From positions 186,001 through 250,000 of the forward strand of contig JAIQGG010000002.1 of assembly GCA_020072785.1 (NCBI GenBank): 64,000 nt of DNA, read 5' to 3'. The first letter of the stretch is position 1, and the number at the start of each line of letters is the position of its first letter. This DNA comes from Terriglobia bacterium (GTDB taxonomy: Bacteria > Acidobacteriota > Terriglobia > Acidiferrales > UBA7541). The position numbers were made by a program, and so were the translations under genes. The notes beneath the pieces were generated by a model that saw only the letters and a program-made list of their open reading frames with translations, did no database searches and was not told the origin of the DNA. This document shows positions 33,622 through 42,071 of this stretch, one piece after another.

Positions 33622-35637
33622 TCAGCCGCGCGTTCTGCGCTCGAGCACCTCGGCGATGTCCAGCACCTGCACGCTTTTCTCGCCCGCCACGCTCTTCACC
33701 CCGTCCTCCAGCATGATCATGCAGAACGGGCAAGCCACCCCGACCGTTTCCGCTCCGGTGGCCAGCAGCTGCTTCGCGCGGTTCTGGTTCATCCGCGTTC
33801 CGCTCTTTTCTTCCATGAAGGAGAAGCCGCCGCCGCCCCCGCAGCATAGCGCGTTGCCCCGGTTCCATTCGGGCTCGGCGCAGCCTGCGCCGCCGCCGGC
33901 GGCCAGCAGCTCGCGCGGCGCATCATACACGCCGTTGTAGCGCCCCAGGTAACACGGATCGTGATAGCTCACCGCGCCGCCCTCGCTGGCCGCGGGTTTC
34001 AGCCGCCCCTCGGCCACCAGCTTCTCCAGGAATTCGCTGTGGTGCAGCACCGTGTAGTTGCCGCCCAGCTGCGGGTATTCGTTCTTCAGGGTGTGGAAGC
34101 AGTGCGGGCAGGCCGCCACCACCGTCTTCACCTGGAAACGGTCCAGCGTGGCGATATTCTGCTGCGCCAGTTGCTGGAAGAGAAATTCGTAGCCGATGCG
34201 CCGCGCCGGATCGCCCGTGCAGCGCTCTTCGCGCCCCAACACCGCGAACTTCACCCCCGCGCGCGTCAGCACCAGCGCCAGCGCCCGCGTCACTTCCTGG
34301 TTGCGCTTGTTCAGCGCCCCCGCGCAGCCCACCCAGAAGAGCACTTCGAACTCGGCGTCTGGCTGCTCGGCGAGATCGGTGAGCCGCAATCCCTGCATCC
34401 AATCCGTGCGCGAGGCCTGCGCTCCGGGATAGGGATGCGCGCGCGCTTCCAGGCTGCGCACCATTGCCTGCAGGTCATCGGGGAACTCCGCGCGCTCCAT
34501 CACCAGATGCCGGCGCATGTCGATGATCTTGGGCACCTGCTCGATCATCACCGGGCATTGCTCCATGCATGCCCGGCAGGTGGTGCACGACCACAGCGTA
34601 TCTTCGTGAATCACCGGTCCCACGAGCGGGGAAGCCTCTTCGCCCTGCGTGGTGGCTGCGGGCGCTGAGGCGCCGCCCGCGCTCATGCGATGCATGTATT
34701 TCCGCAAATCGAGAATCAGCGCCTTCGGCGAGAGCGGCTTCGTCGTCAGAAACGCCGGGCAGTTCACCTCGCAGCGCCCGCATTCCGTGCAGCTGTCCAG
34801 GTCGAAAAGATCCTTCCAGGTGAACTGCTCCAGCCGGCTCACGCCCAGCCGCTCCGCCTTCTCCATGTCCAGCGGCTGCAGCACGCCCTGAGGCCCGAGA
34901 TTCTGAAAGTAGATGTTCGCCGGGCTGGTAAAGAGGTGCCGCAGCTTGGAATAGGGAATCCAGGCGATAAAGCCGAAAACCACCACGGCGTGAAACCACC
35001 ACGTGGCGCGGTGCAGCCCGCGCATCGCTTCCATACTCAGCGACCCCGCCAGCAGGGCTCCCGCCGCGCGGCCCACCGGCGACCACGCCGCCCAGGGATC
35101 GTGCGTCAGCTCGATGCGCAATCCCTCGATCACGTAGCCCGTCGTCAGAATCACCAGAATGACCGAAAGCATCAGCGCGTCGTCGCGCGTATCCGGCTTC
35201 AGCCGTTTCGCCCGATAGACGTGGCGGTGCGCGAAGGCCATCAGAATGCCGAGAATCGCGAACGCCCCGAAGAGGTCCACGATCAGCGACTGGAAAATCA
35301 GATAGAACCAGCCGCGCATGATCGGAATCTTCAGATCTTCGTGGATGAACACCACGGTGGTGGCGAGGAAGAGTACGGCAAAGCCCCAGAAGAACAGCGC
35401 GTGGAAAATTCCCGCGGCGCGGTAGCGTTTCAGCAGCGTCTGCTGCGAGAAGACCTGCCGCAGCGCCCGCAGCAGCCGCGCGCGCACCGGCGCGGTGCGC
35501 GCCGCGGGCTGGCCCATGCGCCACCGCCGCCACAGCCCGTACCAGCCCTTCGCGAAGATCGCCAGCGCCGCGGCGAGCATCGCGTACATCACCCACACGT
35601 GGGTGATGTTGAAATAGACTTCGCGTGTCGGCGTCAT
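33622..35637 (-). CDS. etfD: EtfD-like membrane-bound Fe-S oxidoreductase (ETF:quinone electron transfer)
   Basis: 671 aa. The N-terminal 240 residues contain about six transmembrane helices of the nitrate-reductase-gamma-like type, with histidines suited for haem ligation (FHALFFWGF, FAHRHVY, WWFHAVVV). Two 4Fe-4S motifs follow: Cys283-x2-Cys-x2-Cys-x3-Cys293 (CTECGRCEVNCP) and Cys351-Cys361 (CTTCRACMEQCP). Then come two cysteine-rich CCG domains (CPHCFHTLKNEYP, SYHDPCYLGRYN, NALCCGGGGG, ACPFCMIML). This is the plan of EtfD (mycobacterial Rv0338c-like; ETF:methylmenaquinone oxidoreductase), which passes electrons from ETF to menaquinone. It overlaps the etfA stop by four bases, which supports the assignment. 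Confidence 0.87.
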   Translation of the reverse strand: MTPTREVYFNITHVWVMYAMLAAALAIFAKGWYGLWRRWRMGQPAARTAPVRARLLRALRQVFSQQTLLKRYRAAGIFHALFFWGFAVLFLATTVVFIHEDLKIPIMRGWFYLIFQSLIVDLFGAFAILGILMAFAHRHVYRAKRLKPDTRDDALMLSVILVILTTGYVIEGLRIELTHDPWAAWSPVGRAAGALLAGSLSMEAMRGLHRATWWFHAVVVFGFIAWIPYSKLRHLFTSPANIYFQNLGPQGVLQPLDMEKAERLGVSRLEQFTWKDLFDLDSCTECGRCEVNCPAFLTTKPLSPKALILDLRKYMHRMSAGGASAPAATTQGEEASPLVGPVIHEDTLWSCTTCRACMEQCPVMIEQVPKIIDMRRHLVMERAEFPDDLQAMVRSLEARAHPYPGAQASRTDWMQGLRLTDLAEQPDAEFEVLFWVGCAGALNKRNQEVTRALALVLTRAGVKFAVLGREERCTGDPARRIGYEFLFQQLAQQNIATLDRFQVKTVVAACPHCFHTLKNEYPQLGGNYTVLHHSEFLEKLVAEGRLKPAASEGGAVSYHDPCYLGRYNGVYDAPRELLAAGGGAGCAEPEWNRGNALCCGGGGGFSFMEEKSGTRMNQNRAKQLLATGAETVGVACPFCMIMLEDGVKSVAGEKSVQVLDIAEVLERRTRG

Positions 35638-36632
35638 TTTCCTTCGGCAGCTTTATGTTTCTTCACGGCCTGGATCAACGCGGGTATGAACGTCTTGAAA
35701 TCCTCGACCACTCCGGCTTCGGCAGCCTGAAAAATGGGCGCCTTCTCGTCTTTGTTCACCGCGACGATGTGCTTGGCCCCGCCGATGCCCACCAGGTGCT
35801 GGCTCGCTCCGGAGATGCCCACGGCCAGGTACAGCTCCGGCGCCACCTTCTTCCCGGTCTGCCCGATCTGCCACGACGCCGGCACCCAGCCCTGATCGCA
35901 CGCCGCGCGCGACGCCCCCACCGAGCCGCCCAGCAGCCCGGCCAGTTCTTCCAGCAGCGCAAAACCTTCCCGTCCGCCGAGCCCCCGCCCGCCGCTGATG
36001 ATGATGCGCGCATCTTCCAGCCGCGCTCCGCCCGCCGCCTCGGCCTTGCGTTCGACGATTGTACTCTTCGCCAGCGCCGCGTCGAGCTGCACATCAAGTC
36101 TAGTCACCGCGGCCGCCGCCCCGGCCTTCTTTTCCACCGGCGCCACCGAGCGCGAGCGCATCGCCAGCACCAGCGGCGCCTGCTTGGCGATCAACTCCGA
36201 ATTGGCCTTGCCGCCATACACCGGTTTGGTGATCTTCACCGCTCCCGTAGCCTCGTTCCCGGAAACTGCGGTCACGTCCGCCACCATCGCCGCGCCGAGC
36301 TTCTGCGCCAGCACCGGGGCCAGCTCCAGCCCGTACGTGCTGCTCGGCACGAAGCAGACTTCCGCCTGCAGCGCCACGCATGCCTGCCGCGCCGCCTCCA
36401 CCGCCAGCTCCGCCTGGTAGCTGCCCAGCGCCGCATGCTCCACGCGCGCCACGCGCTCCGCGCCGCAGGCCGCCGCGTCCGCGTTCCACGAGGCGTCCGC
36501 CGCTCCCAGAATCACGGCCGTCACCGTGCCGCCCAGCCCGTCCGCCAGGCGCCGCGCCGCGCTCAGCACTTCCACTTCGGTGCGCCGCAGACTGCCGGGC
36601 ACCGCGATCATCAGCGCCACCACGTTCTTCAT
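35634..36632 (-). CDS. etfA: Electron transfer flavoprotein alpha subunit
   Basis: 332 aa. The N-terminal alpha/beta domain ([20 protein letters not shown]) leads into the C-terminal FAD-binding domain with [58 protein letters not shown] and [16 protein letters not shown], all standard for EtfA. With EtfB it receives electrons from acyl-CoA dehydrogenases such as the two encoded at 45.5 and 52.3 kb. The start lies 31 bp after the etfB stop. Confidence 0.93.
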   Translation of the reverse strand: MKNVVALMIAVPGSLRRTEVEVLSAARRLADGLGGTVTAVILGAADASWNADAAACGAERVARVEHAALGSYQAELAVEAARQACVALQAEVCFVPSSTYGLELAPVLAQKLGAAMVADVTAVSGNEATGAVKITKPVYGGKANSELIAKQAPLVLAMRSRSVAPVEKKAGAAAAVTRLDVQLDAALAKSTIVERKAEAAGGARLEDARIIISGGRGLGGREGFALLEELAGLLGGSVGASRAACDQGWVPASWQIGQTGKKVAPELYLAVGISGASQHLVGIGGAKHIVAVNKDEKAPIFQAAEAGVVEDFKTFIPALIQAVKKHKAAEGK

Positions 36633-36663
36633 GCCATTCTCCGGAAAATACCGCGGCGTCTCT

Positions 36664-37467
36664 TCATAGCACCCGCATTTCCGCCCATTTTTTCACCATT
36701 TGCGCGGCCTTCTCTTCGGCGTTTTCCCCGCCGATCACCTGGCACTGCCGTTCGCTCTTGGGCACATACAAGCTCGCAAACTCCAGCGCCGCATTCGGCC
36801 CGGCCAGCGATGCTGCGGCCACGCCCAGCTCCGCCGCGCCCCACGCGGGGATCTGCCGCCGGAAGGCCATCATGTTGTCTTTCACCTTGGGGATGCGCGG
36901 CTGGTTGGCGTCGTCGTTGGTCACGGAGACGACCGCCGGCGCCGGGCACTCCACGGTCTCCCAGCCATCGTCGGTCTGCCGCCGCAGCACGTATTTCTCC
37001 CCTGCGCGCTGCGCCCCGGCCACCAGGCTCACGAACGGCCGCTGCAGCTCGCCCGCCAGCAACCCGCCCACCATCGCCCCGTGCCAGTCGCCCGCTTCCC
37101 GCCCGCAGAAGACCAGGTCGGCCGGCTCCAGCTTGCGTACCGCCGCGGCCAGCAGCCGCGCCGTTCCGAATCCGTCCAGGGCGGGGAACTCCTCCTCGCG
37201 GATGCGGATGGCTTCGTCCACGCGCAGAGAGAGGGCGCGGCGCAGCGCATCCACCGCGCTTTCCGGGCCCGCGCACAGCGCGGTGATCTTGCCCTGGCCG
37301 GCCGCGTCGCGCAGCTGCAGCGCCGTTTCCAGCGCGTTTTCGTCGAACACGCTGATGACCAGGCTGGCGCTGCCACGCACCGCCTCTTTCTTCTGGGCGT
37401 CCACGCGGAAGTCTCCCGGGGGGAGTTCCGGGTCCACGATCTGCTTGAGGCAAACGACGAGGTGCAT
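36664..37467 (-). CDS. etfB: Electron transfer flavoprotein beta subunit
   Basis: 267 aa from ATG 37467 (MHLVVCLKQIVDPELPPGDF, the expected EtfB start, with GAGAAG upstream). Other landmarks are NALETALQLRD, ALSLRVDEAIRI, ADLVFCGREAGDWHGAMVGGLLA and the signature VECPAPAVVSVTNDDANQPRIPKVK (given as its two halves VECPAPAVVSVT and NQPRIPKVKDNMMA). It is the AMP-binding partner of EtfA. It is the first gene of the 12-gene minus-strand operon, behind a promoter at 37593-37621 and operator site B. Confidence 0.93.
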   Translation of the reverse strand: MHLVVCLKQIVDPELPPGDFRVDAQKKEAVRGSASLVISVFDENALETALQLRDAAGQGKITALCAGPESAVDALRRALSLRVDEAIRIREEEFPALDGFGTARLLAAAVRKLEPADLVFCGREAGDWHGAMVGGLLAGELQRPFVSLVAGAQRAGEKYVLRRQTDDGWETVECPAPAVVSVTNDDANQPRIPKVKDNMMAFRRQIPAWGAAELGVAAASLAGPNAALEFASLYVPKSERQCQVIGGENAEEKAAQMVKKWAEMRVL

Positions 37468-37518
37468 CGCAGTCTTCTCGTTAGTCGGGTGCTTGCGCCG
37501 GGCGCCCGCGGCTGGCTC

Positions 37519-37573
37519 TTGGCCCTCCGCGCGTCCCTGTGCTAGACTCCAGCTTACCAAACAATTGTTTGGT
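37519..37573 (+). promoter_or_regulatory. Plus-strand promoter plus operator site B (cofH side)
   Basis: TTGGCC (37519-37524), an 18-bp spacer and TAGACT (37543-37548) are followed seven bases later by the perfect 18-bp palindrome ACCAAACAATTGTTTGGT (37556-37573). The same TAGACT-seven-base-operator geometry occurs at 45437. The site is shared with the divergent etfB promoter. Confidence 0.75.
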
Positions 37574-37592
37574 AGAGGAAATTCCGCAGAGG

Positions 37593-37621
37593 AGAGTAAC
37601 TGCCCGCCCGGCCCTTGTCAA
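37593..37621 (-). promoter_or_regulatory. Minus-strand promoter for the etfB operon
   Basis: On the minus strand TTGACA (37621-37616), a 17-bp spacer and TACTCT (37598-37593). Operator site B lies 20 bp further downstream in this direction, inside the leader, where a bound repressor would still block elongation or initiation. Prediction from consensus only. Confidence 0.6.
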
Positions 37622-37749
37622 TGGCCCCCGGGCGCCCCGCCGCCCCCGGATTTTGCCGGCTCCGGATGCCGCGGACTCGCAACCTCTGTGTGGTAGGATG
37701 ACCCCGGGCCCGCTTTCGCGCAAGCCCGGGAGGGAGCGCTCAGACGATC

Positions 37750-39018
37750 ATGGCCAGCCTCGAAACACGCACCGCCACCTCGCATCCTGCGCCCGGCGCC
37801 ACGGTTCCCGGAGAACTCCTCGCCGCCGCCCGTCCTGAAGTTCGCGAAGCTCTAGAAGCAGCCAACGCCGGCCGCGAGCTCTCCTTTGACCAGGGCCTGC
37901 ACCTGGCCACCAGCGAAGGCCCCGACCTCCAGGCGCTCATCGCCGTCGCCGACCAGTTCCGCCGCGCCACCGTGGGCGACGTCGTCACCTACGTCGTCAA
38001 CCGCAACATCAATTTCACCAACGTCTGTTTCGTGGGCTGCAGCTTCTGCGGCTTCGGCCACGGTCCCAACGCCCCGGACGCCTACTCGCACTCTCCCGAG
38101 GAGATCGTGCGCCGCGCGCGCGAAGCCTGGGAGCGCGGCGCCACCGAAGTCTGCATTCAGGGTGGCCTGCCCCGGGACCTCGATGGCTTCTTCTACCGCG
38201 ACGTCCTGCGCGCCATCAAGCGCGCCCTTCCCGGGATGCACATCCACGCCTTCTCCCCCATGGAGATCTCTTACGGCATCGAAAAGACCGGCATGCCCCT
38301 GCGCGACTACCTGCGTATGCTCAAGGACGAAGGCCTCGGGAGCATTCCCGGCACCGCCGCGGAGATCCTCGACGACCGCGTCCGCAAGGAGCTCAGCCCC
38401 AACAAGCTCCCCGTGAAACTCTGGGTCGAGATCATCACCGCCGCGCATGAAGCCGGCATCCCCACCACCTCCACCATGATGTACGGGCACGTGGAAGAGC
38501 CCGCCGACTGGGTCCGTCACATCCAGCTGCTGCGCGGCATTCAGAAGCGCACCGGCGGCTTCACCGAATTCGTGCCCCTGGGCTTTATCCACGAGAAGAC
38601 TCGGCTCTTCAAGCGCGGCGATGCGCGCCCCGGCGCGGGCCGCGAAGAGCATCTGCGCGTGCATGCCCTGGCGCGCGTCCTGCTCCACGGCGCCATCCGC
38701 AACGTCCAGGTCTCCTGGGTGAAGCTGGGCTTTCCCACTTCGCTCGCATGCTTCGCCGCCGGCGCCAATGATTTCAGCGGCACGCTCATGGAAGAGAGCA
38801 TCTCCAAAGCGGCCGGCGCCACCCACGGCGAATACGTCGCTCCGGAAGAGCTGCGCGCCCAGATCCGTTCCATCGGCCGCATCCCCGCCGAGCGCACCAC
38901 CACCTACGACATTCGCCAGCGCTTCGACCAGGAGCCCGGCGCCGCTGCCGGCATTCCGGCGCGGCTGCAGCTGGCCCCGGCGGAGAAGCACGTCCCTTAC
39001 GGCGAAGGCAGCTATTGA
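37750..39018 (+). CDS. cofH: FO synthase subunit 2, radical SAM (CofH)
   Basis: 422 aa. Radical-SAM cluster motif Cys93-x3-Cys97-x2-Cys100 (CFVGCSFCGF). Family landmarks are TYVVNRNINFTNVC, GATEVCIQGGLP, HAFSPMEISYG, LGSIPGTAAEIL, PTTSTMMYGHVE, FTEFVPLGFIHEKT and ANDFSGTLMEESIS with GATHGEY. CofH joins tyrosine-derived fragment to 5-amino-6-ribitylaminouracil on the way to F0, the deazaflavin of F420. Its partner CofG is not in the window. Its expression appears tied to the catabolic regulon by operator site B, which fits the three LLM genes and the PPOX gene needing F420. Confidence 0.9.
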   Translation: MASLETRTATSHPAPGATVPGELLAAARPEVREALEAANAGRELSFDQGLHLATSEGPDLQALIAVADQFRRATVGDVVTYVVNRNINFTNVCFVGCSFCGFGHGPNAPDAYSHSPEEIVRRAREAWERGATEVCIQGGLPRDLDGFFYRDVLRAIKRALPGMHIHAFSPMEISYGIEKTGMPLRDYLRMLKDEGLGSIPGTAAEILDDRVRKELSPNKLPVKLWVEIITAAHEAGIPTTSTMMYGHVEEPADWVRHIQLLRGIQKRTGGFTEFVPLGFIHEKTRLFKRGDARPGAGREEHLRVHALARVLLHGAIRNVQVSWVKLGFPTSLACFAAGANDFSGTLMEESISKAAGATHGEYVAPEELRAQIRSIGRIPAERTTTYDIRQRFDQEPGAAAGIPARLQLAPAEKHVPYGEGSY

Positions 39019-39063
39019 GAGCTGTTTTCTCCGGCGTTTGTCTGGCCCGGACACGAGGAGTAC

Positions 39064-39741
39064 ATGCGCGCACTGCTGTTGCCCATCAAGGACCAGAAGA
39101 ATGCCAAGCAGCGTCTCGCCGGCCTGCTTTCCCCTGAAGAGCGCCAGAGCCTGGCGCGCGCCATGATGGAAGACGTCCTTACCGCCGTGCGCGGCATTCG
39201 CCGCGCCGAGCGCATCTTTGTCGTCACCAGCTTCGCGCCCGCCATGCGCATCGCCGAATCCGCCGGGTGGGAAGTCCTCGCCGAAGAGCAGCAGCTTTCC
39301 GAGAGCGCTTCGGTCGATTACGCCTCGCGCTGCTGCGAGCAGCGCGGCGTCACCGCCCTCCTGCGCCTGCCTCTGGACCTGCCCCTGCTGCAGCCCGCCG
39401 ACATTGACGACCTGCTGGCCTTCGAATCCTCCGCGCCGGCCATGCTCATCGTGCCTTCCCGCGACGGCACCGGCACCAACGCCCTCCTGCGCACGCCCCC
39501 CACGCTCTTTCCCTCGCAGTTCGGTCACGGCAGCTTCGCCAAGCACCTCGCCGCCGCCGAACAAGCCGGCGCGCGCCGCACCGTGCGCCACAACCTGCGC
39601 CTGGGCATGGATGTGGACGATCCCGAAGACTTGCGCACGCTGCTACAGCACGACCTCGCGGGCACCGCCACCGGCCGCTGGCTCGCCGCCAGCGGGGCAG
39701 GGGAGCGGGTGCAGGCCGCGGGGGCCCCGGCGGGCGCTTGA
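39064..39741 (+). CDS. cofC: F420 guanylyltransferase (CofC/FbiD)
   Basis: 225 aa. A nucleotidyltransferase fold: LLPIKDQKNAKQRLAGLLSPEERQSLARAM is the CofC-type start (PxK and AKxRL), followed by RLPLDLPLLQPADIDDLL, VPSRDGTGTNALL and FGHGSFAKHLAAAEQAG, all matching the family. CofC/FbiD activates phospholactate, phosphoglycerate or PEP with GTP for transfer to F0. It lies 45 bp after cofH, so the two form an operon. The last 25 residues are Gly/Ala-rich and poorly conserved. Confidence 0.9.
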   Translation: MRALLLPIKDQKNAKQRLAGLLSPEERQSLARAMMEDVLTAVRGIRRAERIFVVTSFAPAMRIAESAGWEVLAEEQQLSESASVDYASRCCEQRGVTALLRLPLDLPLLQPADIDDLLAFESSAPAMLIVPSRDGTGTNALLRTPPTLFPSQFGHGSFAKHLAAAEQAGARRTVRHNLRLGMDVDDPEDLRTLLQHDLAGTATGRWLAASGAGERVQAAGAPAGA

Positions 39742-39755
39742 GCGGGCCGCGGCAG

Positions 39756-39811
39756 TTGACAGCGGGCCCGCCATTTGCTAAAAATTCCTGTCTAACGAAC
39801 GGTTGTTTGAT
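39756..39811 (+). promoter_or_regulatory. Promoter plus operator site C for the epimerase operon
   Basis: TTGACA (39756-39761), a 17-bp spacer, TAAAAA (39779-39784), then nine bases to AACGAACGGTTGTTTGAT (39794-39811). Spacing and operator match those of sites A, B and D. A TTG codon at 39803 lies inside the operator and has no ribosome site, so it is not taken as the gene start. Confidence 0.75.
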
Positions 39812-39841
39812 TTCGGAAAGCGCCCCGGCAGGGGGCCTGGC

Positions 39842-40258
39842 ATGCTCGGCAAGCTGAGTCACATCGCCGTCGTGGTGCACGATCTGGAGGCCGCCCTCCG
39901 CCGTTTCCAGCAGCTCTTCGGCGCGCGCCTCCTGGAACGCGGCTTCCTGCCGGAGACGCGCACCGACGTGGCCGTCGTCGAACTCGGCGGCGTGCACCTC
40001 GAGCTGCTCAGCTCGCGCGAGCCGGACTCCAAGGTCGGCCGTATTCTGCGCGAGAAGGGCGAGGGCTTGCATCACCTCTCGTTCGAGGTTGCCGGGCTGG
40101 TGGCGCAGCTCGGCCAGTTGCAGGCCGCCGGCGTCAAGCTGCTCGACGAAACGCCGCGTGTGGGCATGCACGGCCGCCAGATCGCCTTCGTCGATCCGCG
40201 GGAAACCAGCGGCGTGCTCATCGAAATGGTGGAAGAAGACTCGAAACAGAAGAGCTGA
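39842..40258 (+). CDS. VOC-family protein, methylmalonyl-CoA epimerase-like
   Basis: 138 aa from ATG 39842. Two vicinal-oxygen-chelate modules: LSHIAVVVHDLEAALRRF carries the first metal histidine, VHLELLSS the second ligand, GLHHLSFEV another histidine, and GVLIEMVEE the final glutamate. The order and the segment PRVGMHGRQIAFVDPRE are those of methylmalonyl-CoA epimerase. It may epimerise an alpha-branched acyl-CoA rather than methylmalonyl-CoA itself. It is the first gene of a seven-gene operon. Confidence 0.82.
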   Translation: MLGKLSHIAVVVHDLEAALRRFQQLFGARLLERGFLPETRTDVAVVELGGVHLELLSSREPDSKVGRILREKGEGLHHLSFEVAGLVAQLGQLQAAGVKLLDETPRVGMHGRQIAFVDPRETSGVLIEMVEEDSKQKS

Positions 40259-40294
40259 GCGATTTCCGATTCCAGGAAGACAAGGACGAAGCGC

Positions 40295-41149
40295 ATGAGC
40301 AAACCCGGAGCTATTGACGTCTGGTGCAATCCCTTCACCCCGGAAGGCATCCAGCATCTCTTCATCGACAACGAAGAAGTCCACTTCATGATGGGCAAGC
40401 AGTGGGGCCGCACCGCCAACATGAAGGGCTACAGCGCCGAACAGTTCGTCGCCAACATGGACCGCCTGGGCATCGAGAAGGTCTGCGTCCCGGCGCTCAA
40501 GCAGGCTTTCTACCGCAAGAACAAGATGGGCGCGGACTTCAAGTACGAGGACATCGCCCGCCTCATCGAAAAATTTCCCGACCGCATCGTGGGCTTCGCC
40601 GGCATCAACCCCTTCGAGCGCATGGAAGGCGTCAAGCGCCTGGAGAAAGCCGTGAAGGAGTACGGTTTCAAGGGCGCGCACGTCCACCCCTTCGGCTTCG
40701 GCATTCCCATCAACGGCCCGGAATGGTTCCCGTTCTACGCTAAGTGCGCGGAACTCGGCGTTCCGGTGGTCTTCCAGGTCGGCCATTCCGCCGAGTTCAT
40801 GCCCAGCGCCTGCGGCAAGCCCATCCTGCTCGACGACATCGCCCTTTATTTCCCCGAGCTGCAGCTCATCGGCGGGCACACCGGCTGGCCCTGGTGCGAA
40901 GAGATGATCGCCATGGCCTGGAAGCATCCCAACGTCTACATCTGCATGAGCGGCCACGCTCCGAAATACTGGGACAAGTCCGTCCTGCACTTCCTGAACA
41001 GCCGCGGTATCGGCAAGTGCGTCTGGGGCACGGATTACCCGCTTATTCTGCATGAGGAGAGCCTCACGCAGATTGACGCGCTCAACCTGAAGCCGCATGC
41101 CAAACAGGCGCTGTTGCACGACACCGCAGCCAAGATTTTCAAATTCTAG
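40295..41149 (+). CDS. Amidohydrolase-2 family protein lacking the usual HxH motif
   Basis: 284 aa TIM-barrel amidohydrolase of the ACMSD/amidohydrolase-2 group: RIVGFAGINPFERMEGVKRL, FKGAHVHPFG, PVVFQVGHSAEF, LQLIGGHTGWPW, and the metal-binding aspartate in CVWGTDYPLI. At the N-terminus, where most members have a DxHxH metal-binding pair, the sequence is IDVWCNPFTP, so two histidine ligands are missing. Some amidohydrolases hydrolyse beta-ketoacyl-CoA thioesters (for example in coumarate breakdown), which would suit this operon. The lost ligands mean metal use or activity may differ. Confidence 0.78.
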   Translation: MSKPGAIDVWCNPFTPEGIQHLFIDNEEVHFMMGKQWGRTANMKGYSAEQFVANMDRLGIEKVCVPALKQAFYRKNKMGADFKYEDIARLIEKFPDRIVGFAGINPFERMEGVKRLEKAVKEYGFKGAHVHPFGFGIPINGPEWFPFYAKCAELGVPVVFQVGHSAEFMPSACGKPILLDDIALYFPELQLIGGHTGWPWCEEMIAMAWKHPNVYICMSGHAPKYWDKSVLHFLNSRGIGKCVWGTDYPLILHEESLTQIDALNLKPHAKQALLHDTAAKIFKF

Positions 41150-41277
41150 CGGCCTGCGGCGGTATCTGCAGCCGGCAATGTTTCGCACTCTTCGCGCAAT
41201 TGCCGCGAAGCAGGACAGGGTCGAGCGGATCCGGCGGCGCCTCCGCGGAAGGAGCGCCGGCCAGAAAGACACGCGTT

Positions 41278-42069
41278 ATGGCCGACTACAAATTCTTTCA
41301 GATCGAACGCTCGGGCGGCGTCACCACCGTCTTTCTCGAAAAACCTCCGGTCAACTCCCTCGAAGAGCCCCTCTACGTCGAGTTCGAAAAGCTCTGCGAC
41401 GAGCTGGACAACGACCCGCAGACCCGCGCCGTCGTCTTCGCCACCAGGAATCCCAAGATCTTCATCGCCGGCGCGGACATCAAGGACATGCAGACCTACC
41501 GCTTCGAGCACGACTGGGTGGACCGCAAGATCTCCCGCGTCCACGGCATCTTCAACCGCCTCGAAGACATCACCAAGCCCACCCTCGCCGTCATTCAGGG
41601 CTACGCCCTCGGCGGCGGCTGCGAATTCGCCCTCGCCATGGACTTCCGCTTCATGTCCCGCGGCAAGCCCCGCATCGGCCTCCCCGAGGTGAATATCGGC
41701 ATCATCCCCGGCGGCGGCGGCACGCAACGTCTTCCGCGCGTGGTTGGCTACGGACGCGCCGTCGAGCTGATGATGACCGGCCGCCACCTCGACGCCGACG
41801 AAGCCGAGCGCATCGGCCTGATCACCCGCGCCTGCGACCCGGAGAAAACTCTCGCCGAAGCCCTGGAGTTCGCCCGCCAGCTCGCCGGCCAGGCCCCCGT
41901 GGCCTGCGCGCTTATCAAGCAGGCCCTGCGCAAATCCCTGGGCATGGGCCGCGAAGAAGGTCTGCGCGTCGAGCGCGAGCATTGCCTCCGGGCCGTCCTC
42001 AGCGCCGACGCCCGCGAAGGCATCGGCGCTTTCGTCGAAAAGCGCAAGCCGAAATGGACGGGGAAGTGA
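41278..42069 (+). CDS. Enoyl-CoA hydratase/isomerase family protein
   Basis: 263 aa from ATG 41278. Crotonase fold with FIAGADIKDM (oxyanion hole), QGYALGGGCEFALAMDFRF and PRIGLPEVNIGIIPGGGGTQRLPR. Both catalytic glutamates of enoyl-CoA hydratase are in place, in GGGCE and LPEVN. It should add water to a 2-enoyl-CoA in the cytoplasm. A 128-bp gap separates it from the amidohydrolase gene, and the thiolase-like gene starts right at its stop codon. Confidence 0.9.
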   Translation: MADYKFFQIERSGGVTTVFLEKPPVNSLEEPLYVEFEKLCDELDNDPQTRAVVFATRNPKIFIAGADIKDMQTYRFEHDWVDRKISRVHGIFNRLEDITKPTLAVIQGYALGGGCEFALAMDFRFMSRGKPRIGLPEVNIGIIPGGGGTQRLPRVVGYGRAVELMMTGRHLDADEAERIGLITRACDPEKTLAEALEFARQLAGQAPVACALIKQALRKSLGMGREEGLRVEREHCLRAVLSADAREGIGAFVEKRKPKWTGK

Positions 42070-42071
42070 CC

